Shown here: in pieces, positions 26,922-33,361 of the stretch
Numbering within the stretch: the stretch's first letter is position 1
Layout of the letters: every line of letters begins with the position of its first letter
Assembly (NCBI GenBank): GCA_964632795.1
Contig: CAZWEZ010000035.1
Span: forward strand, 1-33,361
Reading direction: 5' to 3'
Source: CAZWEZ01 sp964632795
GTDB lineage: Bacteria > Pseudomonadota > Alphaproteobacteria > Rhodospirillales > 2-02-FULL-58-16
Length of the DNA stretch: 33,361 nucleotides
Notes under the pieces: generated by a model
The model's input: only the letters and a program-made list of their open reading frames with translations
What the model was told of the DNA's origin: nothing
Databases searched by the model: none
Position numbers and translations under genes: made by a program

Positions 26922-29306
26922 TCAGCCGCACTTGGAATAGTCGCAGGATGTGCAGATGTCGCAGCCTTCCTGGTGGATCAGGCTCGGTTCCTCGCACTTG
27001 GGGCAGTCGCCGAACAGGCTTGACGTCGGTTTGTCGTCGCCGCCCCGGGGGCGGGGGCGGGGACGGGCGCCCCGTCCGCCGCCGCCGGTCATACCGATCA
27101 CCCGGCGTTTCTCCTCGGCGATCCTGGGGGCGATCTCGCCGGGCGCGGCGAGGAATCCGGTCTCCTTCATGTGGCGTTCGATGACCTCGCCGATGGCGGC
27201 CAGCAGCGAGGGCACGTAGCGTTTGCCCATCCAGTGGCCGCCGCGCGGGTCGAACACCGCCTTCAGTTCCTCGAACACGAACGAGACGTCGCCGCCGCGC
27301 CGGAACACCGCCGAGATCATCCGGGTCAAGGCCACCGTCCAGGCGTAGTGCTCCATGTTCTTGGAGTTGATGAAGACCTCGAAGGGCCGCACCCGGCCGC
27401 TGTCGTCGACGATGTCGTTGAGCGTGATGTAGATGGCGTGGTCGCTCCCCGGCCAGTGCACCTTGTAGGTCGCCCCGGGCAGGGCGCCGGGCCGGTCCAG
27501 CGGCTGGAACAGCTGGCTGACGTTGCCGGCGTCGCCCAGGTCGCGGGGCCTGGCCTTGGCCATCGGCGCCCCCAGGGGCAGTTCGGCCTGGGCCGGGTTC
27601 TTCCTGGCGGCGCGCCCCTCGAGGGTCAGCACGGCGCCGGTGATCTCGTTGGGGCGGTAGGTGGTGCAGCCCTTGCAGCCCAGCTCGAAGGCCTGGGCGT
27701 AGATCTCCTTGAAGTCCTCGAAGGTGATGCTTTCCGGGCAGTTGATGGTCTTGGAGATCGAGCTGTCGACGTACTTCTGGACGGCGGCCTGCATCACCAG
27801 GTGGTCGTTGGGGCTGAGGTCCTGGGCGCTGACGAAGTAGTCGGGAAGCGGCGTCCCCTCGCCGTTGAGGTGGCGGAACAGCCGGTAGGCGTGGTCGCTG
27901 ACCTCCTCCTCGCGGCGCTCGCCGTCGGCGGTCGTCACCTGGCGGATGTACTTGAAGCTGAACACCGGCTCCAGCCCCGAGGACACGTTGTCGGCGAACA
28001 GCGAGATGGTCCCCGTGGGGGCGACCGTGGTCAGCAGGGCGTTGCGGATGCCGTGTTCGGCGATCGCCGCGCGCAGGTCCTCCTCCAGCCCCTGGACGGC
28101 CTCGCCGGCCAGGTACTTGTCGGCGTCGAACAGCGGGAAGGTCCCCTTCTCGGCGGCCAGCTCGATCGACGCCCGATAGGCGGCGTGGCGGATCGCTTTC
28201 ATCCAGGTCCGGGTCAGGCGCACCGCATCGCGCCCGCCGTAGCGGGCCCGGCACATGATCAGGGCGTCGGCGAGGCCGGTGATGCCGAGCCCGATGCGGC
28301 GCTTGGCCCGGGCCTCGTGCCGCTGGGCGGCCAGCGGGAAGCCCGAGACCTCGATGGTGTTGTCCATCATCCGCACCGCCGTCGCGACCAGCCCGGACAG
28401 CGCCTCCGGATCGAGCCGAGCGCCCTCGGTGAACGGCTCCTCGACCAGCCGGGCGAGGTTTAGCGAACCCAGCAGGCATGCGCCGTATGGCGGCAGCGGC
28501 TGTTCGCCACACGGATTGGTTGTATGTATGGTCTCGCAGTAGTACAACGGGTTGAGTTGGTTGATGCGGTCGATGAAGACCACCCCGGGTTCGGCGTAGG
28601 CGTAGGTGGCGCGCATGATCTTGTCCCACAGCTCGCGGGCCCGCAGGCTCTTGTAGACGGTGCCGCCGAACTGCAACTCCCACGCCGCGTCCTCCTTGAC
28701 CGCCCGCATGAAGCCGTCGCCGACCAGCACCGAGAGGTTGAACATGCGCAGCCGCCCCGGCACGCGCTTGGCCTCGATGAAGGCCTCGATGTCGGGGTGG
28801 TCGCAGCGCATCACCGCCATCATCGCCCCGCGCCGGGTGCCGGCGCTCATGATGGTCCGGCACATGGCGTCCCACACGTCCATGAAGGTCAGCGGCCCCG
28901 AGGCCTCGGCGCCGACGCCCCTCACCGCCGCCCCCTTGGGCCTCAGCGTCGAGAAGTCGTAGCCGATGCCCCCGCCCTGCTGCATGGTCAGGGCGGCTTC
29001 CTTGAGGTTGTCGAAGATGCCCGCCATGTCGTCGGCGATGTCGCCCATGACGAAGCAGTTGAACAGGGTCACGTTGCGCTCGGAACCGGCGCCCGAGAGG
29101 ATGCGTCCGGCGGGCAGGAAGCGGAAATCCCCCATCGCCTCGAAGAACCGCCGTTCCCAGGTTTCCGGGTCCGCTTCGGCGGCGGCCAGGGTCCGGGCCA
29201 CCCGGCGCCAGGTGTCGGCCACGGTTTTATCCACAGGCCGGCCGTCGGCCGTCTTGAGACGGTATTTCATGTCCCAGATCTGCTGGGAAATTGTCGAAGC
29301 CTGCAT
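26922..29306 (-). CDS. nrdJ: Adenosylcobalamin-dependent class II ribonucleotide reductase
   Basis: This protein of about 794 residues makes deoxyribonucleotides with a B12-generated thiyl radical, independent of oxygen. Visible signatures are ISQQIWDMKYRLK at the start, FLPAGRILSGAG, the redox Cys in LFNCFVMG, MQQGGGIGYDFS, the radical-site NPCGEQPLPPYGAC, VAPTGTISLFADN and a C-terminal zinc-type cluster CPKCEEP...CDICTSCDYSKCG ending with the redox Cys tail. A low-complexity Arg/Gly/Pro linker precedes that tail. ATG 29306 is chosen as the most upstream start that keeps family-like sequence; the weak spacing of its GGAG leaves this uncertain. A strong promoter lies about 110 bases upstream. 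No cobalamin riboswitch pattern was recognised in the leader. Confidence 0.92.
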   Translation of the reverse strand: MQASTISQQIWDMKYRLKTADGRPVDKTVADTWRRVARTLAAAEADPETWERRFFEAMGDFRFLPAGRILSGAGSERNVTLFNCFVMGDIADDMAGIFDNLKEAALTMQQGGGIGYDFSTLRPKGAAVRGVGAEASGPLTFMDVWDAMCRTIMSAGTRRGAMMAVMRCDHPDIEAFIEAKRVPGRLRMFNLSVLVGDGFMRAVKEDAAWELQFGGTVYKSLRARELWDKIMRATYAYAEPGVVFIDRINQLNPLYYCETIHTTNPCGEQPLPPYGACLLGSLNLARLVEEPFTEGARLDPEALSGLVATAVRMMDNTIEVSGFPLAAQRHEARAKRRIGLGITGLADALIMCRARYGGRDAVRLTRTWMKAIRHAAYRASIELAAEKGTFPLFDADKYLAGEAVQGLEEDLRAAIAEHGIRNALLTTVAPTGTISLFADNVSSGLEPVFSFKYIRQVTTADGERREEEVSDHAYRLFRHLNGEGTPLPDYFVSAQDLSPNDHLVMQAAVQKYVDSSISKTINCPESITFEDFKEIYAQAFELGCKGCTTYRPNEITGAVLTLEGRAARKNPAQAELPLGAPMAKARPRDLGDAGNVSQLFQPLDRPGALPGATYKVHWPGSDHAIYITLNDIVDDSGRVRPFEVFINSKNMEHYAWTVALTRMISAVFRRGGDVSFVFEELKAVFDPRGGHWMGKRYVPSLLAAIGEVIERHMKETGFLAAPGEIAPRIAEEKRRVIGMTGGGGRGARPRPRPRGGDDKPTSSLFGDCPKCEEPSLIHQEGCDICTSCDYSKCG
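29227..29235 (+). promoter_or_regulatory. Perfect DnaA-box sequence inside the nrdJ 5' end
   Basis: TTATCCACA, the DnaA-box consensus, lies about 75 bases inside the nrdJ coding region. Related sequences occur upstream: TTATCCCCC (29478-29486, 7/9) and TTACCCACA (29575-29583, 8/9). DnaA boxes are known to control nrd genes in Escherichia coli. Chance occurrence is quite possible. Confidence 0.3.
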
Positions 29307-29374
29307 CTCCGCGGCCCCCGGCCGGCATCGGTGCTTCCCGCGGCGCCCCCGGGGGGGCGGGCGGAAGGCCCTGA

Positions 29375-29399
29375 GAAACATTCGCAACCCCAATGTTTC
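29375..29399. repeat. Inverted repeat in the nrdJ leader
   Basis: GAAACATT (29375-29382) and AATGTTTC (29392-29399) are perfect 8-bp complements around nine bases. The dyad lies about 20 bases downstream of the predicted nrdJ start point, a position suited to a repressor operator or an RNA hairpin. It does not match the NrdR box consensus. Confidence 0.6.
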
Positions 29400-29419
29400 A
29401 GGGGAGATTCGGTCCCCTG

Positions 29420-29448
29420 AATGTATGCCCTGGAAGGGGCCGGGTCAA
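29420..29448 (-). promoter_or_regulatory. Sigma-70 promoter for nrdJ
   Basis: On the minus strand, TTGACC (29448-29443) and TACATT (29425-29420) are 17 bp apart, close to consensus. Transcription would begin near 29412 and leave a leader of about 105 bases before the nrdJ start, long enough for RNA-level control. Confidence 0.65.
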
Positions 29449-29606
29449 GAAATTGTTCCTGTTATGTTTCCACCGGGTTATCCCCCACCCACGGTCCCGG
29501 CGGTCCCTGGCGTTCCGGGGGCCGAGGCCAGTTGTTCACGGGATTCACAAGGGGGCGGGGCGGAGTCGATGATTTTACCCACAAGACGGCCCACAAGCCG
29601 GCGCCC

Positions 29607-30350
29607 TCACCGGGCCTCCGGCAGGTGGGGGAAACGGCTTCGGGCCTCGTCTTCGAGGCGTTCGGAGGTGGTGTTGAGCCGCCCCATCAACTGGTCCATG
29701 AAGGCCCGTCGGTCGAGGCCCCTGGGCATCGCCGGCAGGAACTCGAGGGTGATCACGCCGGGGTGCTTGAGGAAGTTGCGGCGACCCCAGAAGAGGCCCG
29801 AATTGACCGCCACCGGGATCACCGGCACCTCGGTGGCGGTGTAGAGGGCGGCGATCCCCGGGTGGAAGGAGTGGCGCTCGCCGGGCGCGGTTCGCGTCCC
29901 CTCGGGGAACACGATCACCTTGCGCCCGGTCTCCAGCGCCGCCCGGGCCTCGCGGATCATCCCCTTGAGGGCGCCGACGCCCCCGGCCCGGTCGATGGCG
30001 ATCATCCCCGATCTGGCGAGGCTCCAGCCATAGAAGGGGATGCTCAGCAGCTCTTTCTTGAGCACGTAGGCGGGGTTCCGGGTCAACAGGAAGAAGATCC
30101 CGGTGTCCCAGGCCGACTGGTGTTTGCTGGCGATCACCGCCGGGCCGGCCGGCAGGTGTTCGATGCCGCGGATTTCATAGCTCAGCCCGGCCACCATCTC
30201 GAGCACCCACAGGGCGCTGCGGACCCACAGTCTGAAGGCGCCCTGGGTGAGGGTGCGCGGCAGCGGCAGAAGCACGCTCATGACCACGGAGAACAGCGCC
30301 AGTCCGCCGATGAAGTAGAGGTTGAACAGGATCGAACGTAAGGCGGTCAT
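29607..30350 (-). CDS. plsC: 1-acyl-sn-glycerol-3-phosphate acyltransferase
   Basis: This 247-residue membrane-bound acyltransferase makes phosphatidic acid from lysophosphatidic acid. An N-terminal hydrophobic segment (about 8-30) precedes the catalytic block HQSAWD (HX4D, His near residue 77), the binding block FPEGTRTAPG (about 150) and a later VIPVAVNSG. The order matches PlsC proteins. ATG 30350 is preceded in frame by GTG 30353; either could be the start. It is the last gene of ftsE-ftsX-ydcF-plsC and begins seven bases after the ydcF stop. Confidence 0.9.
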   Translation of the reverse strand: MTALRSILFNLYFIGGLALFSVVMSVLLPLPRTLTQGAFRLWVRSALWVLEMVAGLSYEIRGIEHLPAGPAVIASKHQSAWDTGIFFLLTRNPAYVLKKELLSIPFYGWSLARSGMIAIDRAGGVGALKGMIREARAALETGRKVIVFPEGTRTAPGERHSFHPGIAALYTATEVPVIPVAVNSGLFWGRRNFLKHPGVITLEFLPAMPRGLDRRAFMDQLMGRLNTTSERLEDEARSRFPHLPEAR

Positions 30351-30357
30351 CACGGCG

Positions 30358-30990
30358 TCACGATCTTATACCAAGGAGGCGCCCCCCCAGGTGGCGCGAC
30401 CAGGCGAGGAGGAACTTGTTGTATTCGCTGGCGAACAGGCTGGCGGTGCCGGGCCAGGCCCACCAGCGCTCCTGCTTGACGTGTTCGGGGAACACCGGAT
30501 GGGGGATCAGGACCGCCTCGGGCAGCAGGTGGCGGAACTCCAGCAGGCTGCGCGGCATGTGGTAGCTGGCGGTAACGATGCGCAGGGACCGGTATCCCTG
30601 TTCGCGCACCCAGGCCGAGGTCTCGGCGGCGTTGCCGGCGGTGTTGCCGGCGCTGTGGCCGATCTCGACGCAGCAGTTGAACTCCTCGGGGGCGTGTTGC
30701 GACATCTCCAGCAGCTTGGTCACGTCGATGCCGTGATAGACGCCGGACACGAAAAGCTTGTCGGCCCGTTTCTCCGAAAGCAGCCGGAGGCCGGTGCTCA
30801 GCCGGCCGCTGCCCCCGGTCAGGACGACGATGGCGTCGGTGCGCGAGGTGGCGTCGATCACCCGCTCGGGGATCGCCGCGACGAAGCGGAACAGGCCGAA
30901 GGTCCACGCCGCCGCCGCCGCCAGCACGACCGCCCCCAGGCGCCGCGCCAGGCGGGGGGGCGGCCGGCGCTTGCGGGTCAGCGCCGCCAT
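30358..30990 (-). CDS. YdcF-family (DUF218) membrane protein
   Basis: This 210-residue protein has an N-terminal basic region, one membrane helix (about 17-36) and a periplasmic DUF218 domain: DAIVVLTGGSGRLSTGLRLL, LFVSGVYHGIDV, the acidic/polar AGNTAGNAAETSAWV and RIVTASYHMPRSLLEF. Family members such as SanA, ElyC and YdcF are envelope proteins, some linked to barrier function or lipid-linked precursors; the reaction here is unknown. ATG 30990 has only a weak Shine-Dalgarno. Its last codons run through a fragment of repeat family 1 (encoding LLGI). It lies between ftsX and plsC, which fits an envelope role. Confidence 0.84.
   Translation of the reverse strand: MAALTRKRRPPPRLARRLGAVVLAAAAAWTFGLFRFVAAIPERVIDATSRTDAIVVLTGGSGRLSTGLRLLSEKRADKLFVSGVYHGIDVTKLLEMSQHAPEEFNCCVEIGHSAGNTAGNAAETSAWVREQGYRSLRIVTASYHMPRSLLEFRHLLPEAVLIPHPVFPEHVKQERWWAWPGTASLFASEYNKFLLAWSRHLGGRLLGIRS
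30368..30378 (+). repeat. Palindromic repeat family 1, terminal fragment
   Basis: ATACCAAGGAG (11 nt) is identical to the left end of the complete copy at 31954. It lies inside the last codons of the YdcF-family gene, ten bases before its stop on the minus strand. It forms half an element, with no second arm nearby. Confidence 0.55.
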
Positions 30991-31034
30991 CGGAGGCTCG
31001 CCGTTGGGCGCGGAGAGGAGGACTGGAACATGGC

Positions 31035-31931
31035 TCAGGGCATCCGGGACAGGGTTCTCAACACCGTCAGGCGGGCGGTCAGCATGGCGATCCCGGCGAC
31101 CACCAGCGGCAGGCAGGCGAGCACCACCCAGTGGCCCGGGGCCAGCGACAGGTCCGGCAGCAGGCCGGCCTCCATCCGCGCCGCCAGGGTGCCGATGCCG
31201 AGCAGCGTCGGCACGGCGAGGGCCAGCCCGATCAGCCCGCCGCGCAACCCCAGGCCGAGGGCGCGGCTGGCGAACTGCCTGGCGACATAGGTATCCTGGG
31301 CGCCGATCAGGTGCAGGACCTCGATCGCCTCGTGGTGGATGACGAGCCCGGTCCGGGTGGTGAAGATCACCGTGCCGACGGTGACCAGCCCGATCAGCGC
31401 CAGCACGGCGGCGGCCAGCGCCTCGACGGTGCGGATGAGGCGGACCAGGCGATCGAGCCACACCCGGTGGTCGTCGACCGCCACCCCCGGCACCGCCTGG
31501 CCCAGCTTGTCGGCCAGGAACCCGACATCGACCGCCGCGCCGGGCTTCAACTCGACATCGATCAGCCTCGGCAGCGGCAGCTCCCCGGCCACCAACGACG
31601 GTCCCAGCCACGGCTCCAACAGGGCCATGACGTGGCTCTCGTCGATGACCTCGGCGCGGGCCACCCCGGCGCTCCCGCGCAGGATGGCGAGCGCTTGGCG
31701 GAGGTTCCGGGCGTCCGCTTCGGCGGCCTCGGCGGGACTCCCCTCGGCGGGGGGGATCTGCACGGTGAGGGTGCCGGTAATGCCCTTGTCCCACCGTCCG
31801 GCGATGGCGTTGAGGACCAGCATCCCGGCCAGCGCCAGGATCGCCAGATAGACCATGAAGGCGATCAGCCAGGGCAGGAACCGGCTCAGGGCGTCGCGGT
31901 CCAGCGGCAGGTCGGATCGGTGGCTCAGCAT
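31035..31931 (-). CDS. ftsX: Cell division protein FtsX
   Basis: This 298-residue inner-membrane protein has four helices: one near residues 22-46 (FMVYLAILALAGMLVL) and three toward the C-terminus (about 160-185, 215-240, 260-285). A large periplasmic domain lies between the first two. This is the FtsX layout; it is the membrane partner of FtsE and controls peptidoglycan amidases or their activators at the division site. ATG 31931 was chosen; an upstream in-frame start at 31967 would lie inside the palindromic element. Normally ftsE and ftsX abut or overlap, but here the 101-bp element separates them. Confidence 0.9.
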   Translation of the reverse strand: MLSHRSDLPLDRDALSRFLPWLIAFMVYLAILALAGMLVLNAIAGRWDKGITGTLTVQIPPAEGSPAEAAEADARNLRQALAILRGSAGVARAEVIDESHVMALLEPWLGPSLVAGELPLPRLIDVELKPGAAVDVGFLADKLGQAVPGVAVDDHRVWLDRLVRLIRTVEALAAAVLALIGLVTVGTVIFTTRTGLVIHHEAIEVLHLIGAQDTYVARQFASRALGLGLRGGLIGLALAVPTLLGIGTLAARMEAGLLPDLSLAPGHWVVLACLPLVVAGIAMLTARLTVLRTLSRMP

Positions 31932-31953
31932 CTCAGGGGCGGCCCCCCACCGT

Positions 31954-32054
31954 ATACCAAGGAGCACTGATAATGACCCATAGAGACGGCTTCCCTCCTA
32001 CCCGGCGGCACGCCGTGGCGATCTTTATGAGTCATTATCAGTGCTCCTTGGTAT
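31954..32054. mobile_element. Complete 101-bp palindromic element (MITE-like), family 1
   Basis: Left arm 31954-31977 (starting ATACCAAGGAGCAC) and right arm 32031-32054 (ending GTGCTCCTTGGTAT) are perfect 24-bp inverted repeats, with partial complementarity continuing four more bases after one mismatch. The 53-bp interior contains another 5-bp hairpin (CGGCG-GCA-CGCCG, 32003-32015) and no coding frame. It lies between ftsE and ftsX and provides the last four ftsE codons and the stop. A clear target-site duplication was not identified. Four other full or partial copies occur in this window. It is too short to move alone. Confidence 0.85.
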
Positions 32055-32727
32055 TAAGTTGCCCGGCATCGAGATGCAGGCAGGGATGGCCGAGGCGCTC
32101 GACCAACGATACGTTGTGGGTCGCGATGATGACGGTGGTGCCCAGCCGGTTGAGCTCCTCGAACAGGTGGACCAGGCGGATCGCCATCCGGTCGTCGACG
32201 TTGCCGGTGGGTTCGTCGGCGAGCAGCAGCTTGGGCCGGGCGATGACCGCCCGGGCGATGGCCACCCTCTGCTGCTGGCCGCCCGACAGGGTCGGCGGGC
32301 GGGCCTGGAGGTGGTCCTGGAGTCCGACCCAGGCCAGCAGTTCGCCCACGTGTTTCTGGATGTCGCTCTCCTTGGCCCGGGCCACGCGAAGCGGCAGGGC
32401 GACGTTGTCGAAGGCCGACAGGTGCGCCAACAGCCGGAAGTCCTGGAAGACGACGCCGATTCTCCGGCGCAGGCCCGGCAGGAGCCCACGAGCGGTGGTG
32501 GCGATGTCGTGGCCGAACAGCGAGATCAGGCCCCGCGAGGGCTTGAGGGCCAGGTACATCAGCTTGAGCAGCGACGACTTGCCGGCGCCGCTGGCCCCGG
32601 CCAGGAAATGGAACGACCCCGGGGGCAGCGAGAAGGAGATGTCCTGCAGCACTTCCGGGCCGAGACCGTAGCGCAAGCCGACGTTCTCGAATCGAATTAC
32701 GAAATCGTCGTCGTCGTCGTCGATCAC
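32038..32727 (-). CDS. ftsE: Cell division ATP-binding protein FtsE
   Basis: This 229-residue ABC ATPase shows Walker A GASGAGKSS (about 43-51), Q-loop VFQDFRLL, signature LSGGQQQR, Walker B LLLADEPTG and switch ATHNVSLV. These are FtsE hallmarks; it powers FtsX-dependent control of septal peptidoglycan hydrolysis. The start is GTG 32727, followed by six Asp codons from a TCG/CGA trinucleotide run. The last residues (TKEH and stop) are encoded inside the palindromic element, so the native C-terminus was probably replaced. It is first in an ftsE-ftsX-ydcF-plsC operon. Confidence 0.93.
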   Translation of the reverse strand: MIDDDDDDFVIRFENVGLRYGLGPEVLQDISFSLPPGSFHFLAGASGAGKSSLLKLMYLALKPSRGLISLFGHDIATTARGLLPGLRRRIGVVFQDFRLLAHLSAFDNVALPLRVARAKESDIQKHVGELLAWVGLQDHLQARPPTLSGGQQQRVAIARAVIARPKLLLADEPTGNVDDRMAIRLVHLFEELNRLGTTVIIATHNVSLVERLGHPCLHLDAGQLNTKEH

Positions 32728-33000
32728 CCTTGTCAGCTCCCGCCCGGTGTCCCGGTTTGGTCGTCCGTCCCCCGTTCGGGGGGGCGCCCGGCGAAGCGGC
32801 CGCTTTACCTTGGCTTGGACGCCGTGACCCGCTTGTTGGCTCGATCACGGCGCACATTTGGTTGGCGGCAGGTCACGAGCCGGGGCACAATGACACGGTG
32901 AAAGCGTCTACGTCCAGCGTCCTCGCGGGGGACCACGGGTTGACGTTGCGAAAGGCTAATGCCTATAAACGCCGGGGGAGGCCTCAACCGTTTGTCGCCA
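32728..33000. other. Divergent spacer between ftsE and the zinc-ribbon gene
   Basis: No gene was recognised in these 273 bases. The plus-strand promoter at 32940-32969 is the only strong signal. A short perfect hairpin, CCCCC-GTTC-GGGGG (about 32769-32782), lies some 45 bases before ftsE in its leader. No clear ftsE promoter was identified. Confidence 0.5.
32940..32969 (+). promoter_or_regulatory. Sigma-70 promoter for the zinc-ribbon protein gene
   Basis: TTGACG (32940-32945) and TATAAA (32964-32969) are separated by 18 bp, close to consensus. They lie about 32 bases before ATG 33001, giving a short leader with a purine-rich GGGGGAGG near its start. Confidence 0.7.
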
Positions 33001-33361
33001 ATGATCATAACCTGCCCGACATGCGCGACCCGCTATTCCGTCGATCCCGTCGCCCTCGGCGGAGCGGGGAAGAGCGTGCGATGCTCCAATTGCGGCAACA
33101 CGTGGCGGCAGATGCCGGTCCAGCCGCCGCCGCCGCCGTCGCCGATGGCGTACCCCCAACCACCGCCGCCGGCCGCGCTCCATCCGGGGCAGATGATGTA
33201 CGCCCAGCCGGGGCAGGTGGCGATGCCCCAGCCGGTGGCCCCGGCCCCGGCCCCGCAACCGCCCCCGCCACCGCCGCCGATGGCCGAGCCGCCGCCGCCT
33301 CCGCCGCCGCCCGAACCGGAACCGGAGCCCGAACCCGAGCCCGAACCCGAGCCCGAGCCCG
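33001..33361 (+). CDS. MJ0042-type zinc-ribbon protein, Pro/Glu-rich, truncated at window end
   Basis: The first 36 residues form an MJ0042 zinc-ribbon: CPTCATRYSVDP and VRCSNCGNTW provide four Cys ligands. After that the chain is almost wholly low-complexity, with Pro runs (PPPPP), Gln/Met patches and then an extended Glu-Pro dipeptide repeat at the window edge. The frame is still open at 33361, so at least 120 residues are present and the rest is missing. In related bacteria such proteins have a later membrane helix and lie beside ftsEX; both remain unverified here. The function is unknown. The Glu-Pro repeat recalls TonB-like spacers but is not evidence of that role. Confidence 0.85.
   Translation, partial: MIITCPTCATRYSVDPVALGGAGKSVRCSNCGNTWRQMPVQPPPPPSPMAYPQPPPPAALHPGQMMYAQPGQVAMPQPVAPAPAPQPPPPPPPMAEPPPPPPPPEPEPEPEPEPEPEPEP

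Larger units (their letters stand above)
29307..29606. other. 300-bp intergenic region between plsC and nrdJ
   Basis: No convincing gene was found here. It holds the nrdJ promoter (29420-29448), a leader inverted repeat (29375-29399), a second small stem (CAGGGGA and TCTCCCC near 29401-29419) and two DnaA-box-like sequences. It contains AT-rich patches (29450-29480, 29567-29585) within otherwise very GC-rich DNA. Confidence 0.6.

Noticed and set aside
29307..29412. A cobalamin riboswitch in the nrdJ leader.
   Set aside because: The leader is too short for the full B12 fold and no B12-box-like sequence was seen. A covariance search would settle it.
29478..29583. A chromosomal replication origin, suggested by several DnaA-box-like sequences.
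   Set aside because: Only one box is perfect and it lies in coding sequence. None of the usual origin neighbours (dnaA, hemE, parAB, gidA) is present.

Overview
The window is a high-GC, densely coded chromosomal segment, most likely from an alphaproteobacterium of the Rhodospirillales type. This rests on gene content: ftsE-ftsX beside an MJ0042 zinc-ribbon gene, metX-metW, a chorismate mutase-hisC-tyrC run, a DUF2125 protein and an adenosylcobalamin ribonucleotide reductase. Species cannot be named. No rRNA, tRNA, CRISPR array or complete insertion sequence was seen. A 10-base N run inside tyrC shows that this is a scaffold with a small gap.

Layout. 1-1990: the end (or nearly all) of a small unknown gene, a FeoB-associated-type Cys-rich membrane peptide, then a metal-efflux permease divergent from a MerR regulator, with a textbook MerR promoter between them. 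1990-4689: queuosine operon queA-tgt-queF. 4686-8981 (minus): a signalling operon of CHASE-PAS histidine kinase, single-domain response regulator and HPt-REC-REC-GGDEF diguanylate cyclase. 9135-15785 (plus): a parvulin foldase, an HlyD-type adaptor, a 1058-residue ABC exporter with two cyclic-nucleotide-binding-like domains and a C39-like domain lacking its catalytic cysteine, and a sigma-54 activator. 15799-18000: GST and gloB (minus) and a divergent methyltransferase. 18010-19811 (minus): metX-metW. 19979-22863 (plus): chorismate mutase-hisC-tyrC. 22876-24598 (minus): a DUF2125 protein followed by a YqgE/AlgH protein with a signal peptide. 24683-26861 (plus): ChaC-type gamma-glutamylcyclotransferase and a D-aminoacylase-like amidohydrolase. 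26922-29306 (minus): B12-dependent ribonucleotide reductase. 29607-32727 (minus): ftsE-ftsX-ydcF-plsC. 33001 to the end (plus): the start of a zinc-ribbon, proline-rich protein.

Functionally, queA/tgt/queF make and insert queuosine precursors, metX/metW serve methionine synthesis, and CM/hisC/tyrC serve tyrosine and phenylalanine synthesis. The most unusual block is the foldase-HlyD-ABC-sigma54 exporter. It has no recognisable cargo gene here and lies divergent from the c-di-GMP signalling operon.

A dispersed palindromic repeat beginning ATACCAAGG recurs at gene 3' ends. A complete 101-bp copy with perfect 24-bp terminal inverted repeats lies between ftsE and ftsX and supplies the last codons and stop of ftsE. 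A half copy before the sigma-54 gene can pair with that gene's Shine-Dalgarno sequence. A second, unrelated repeat family has two copies, at 174 and 25238.
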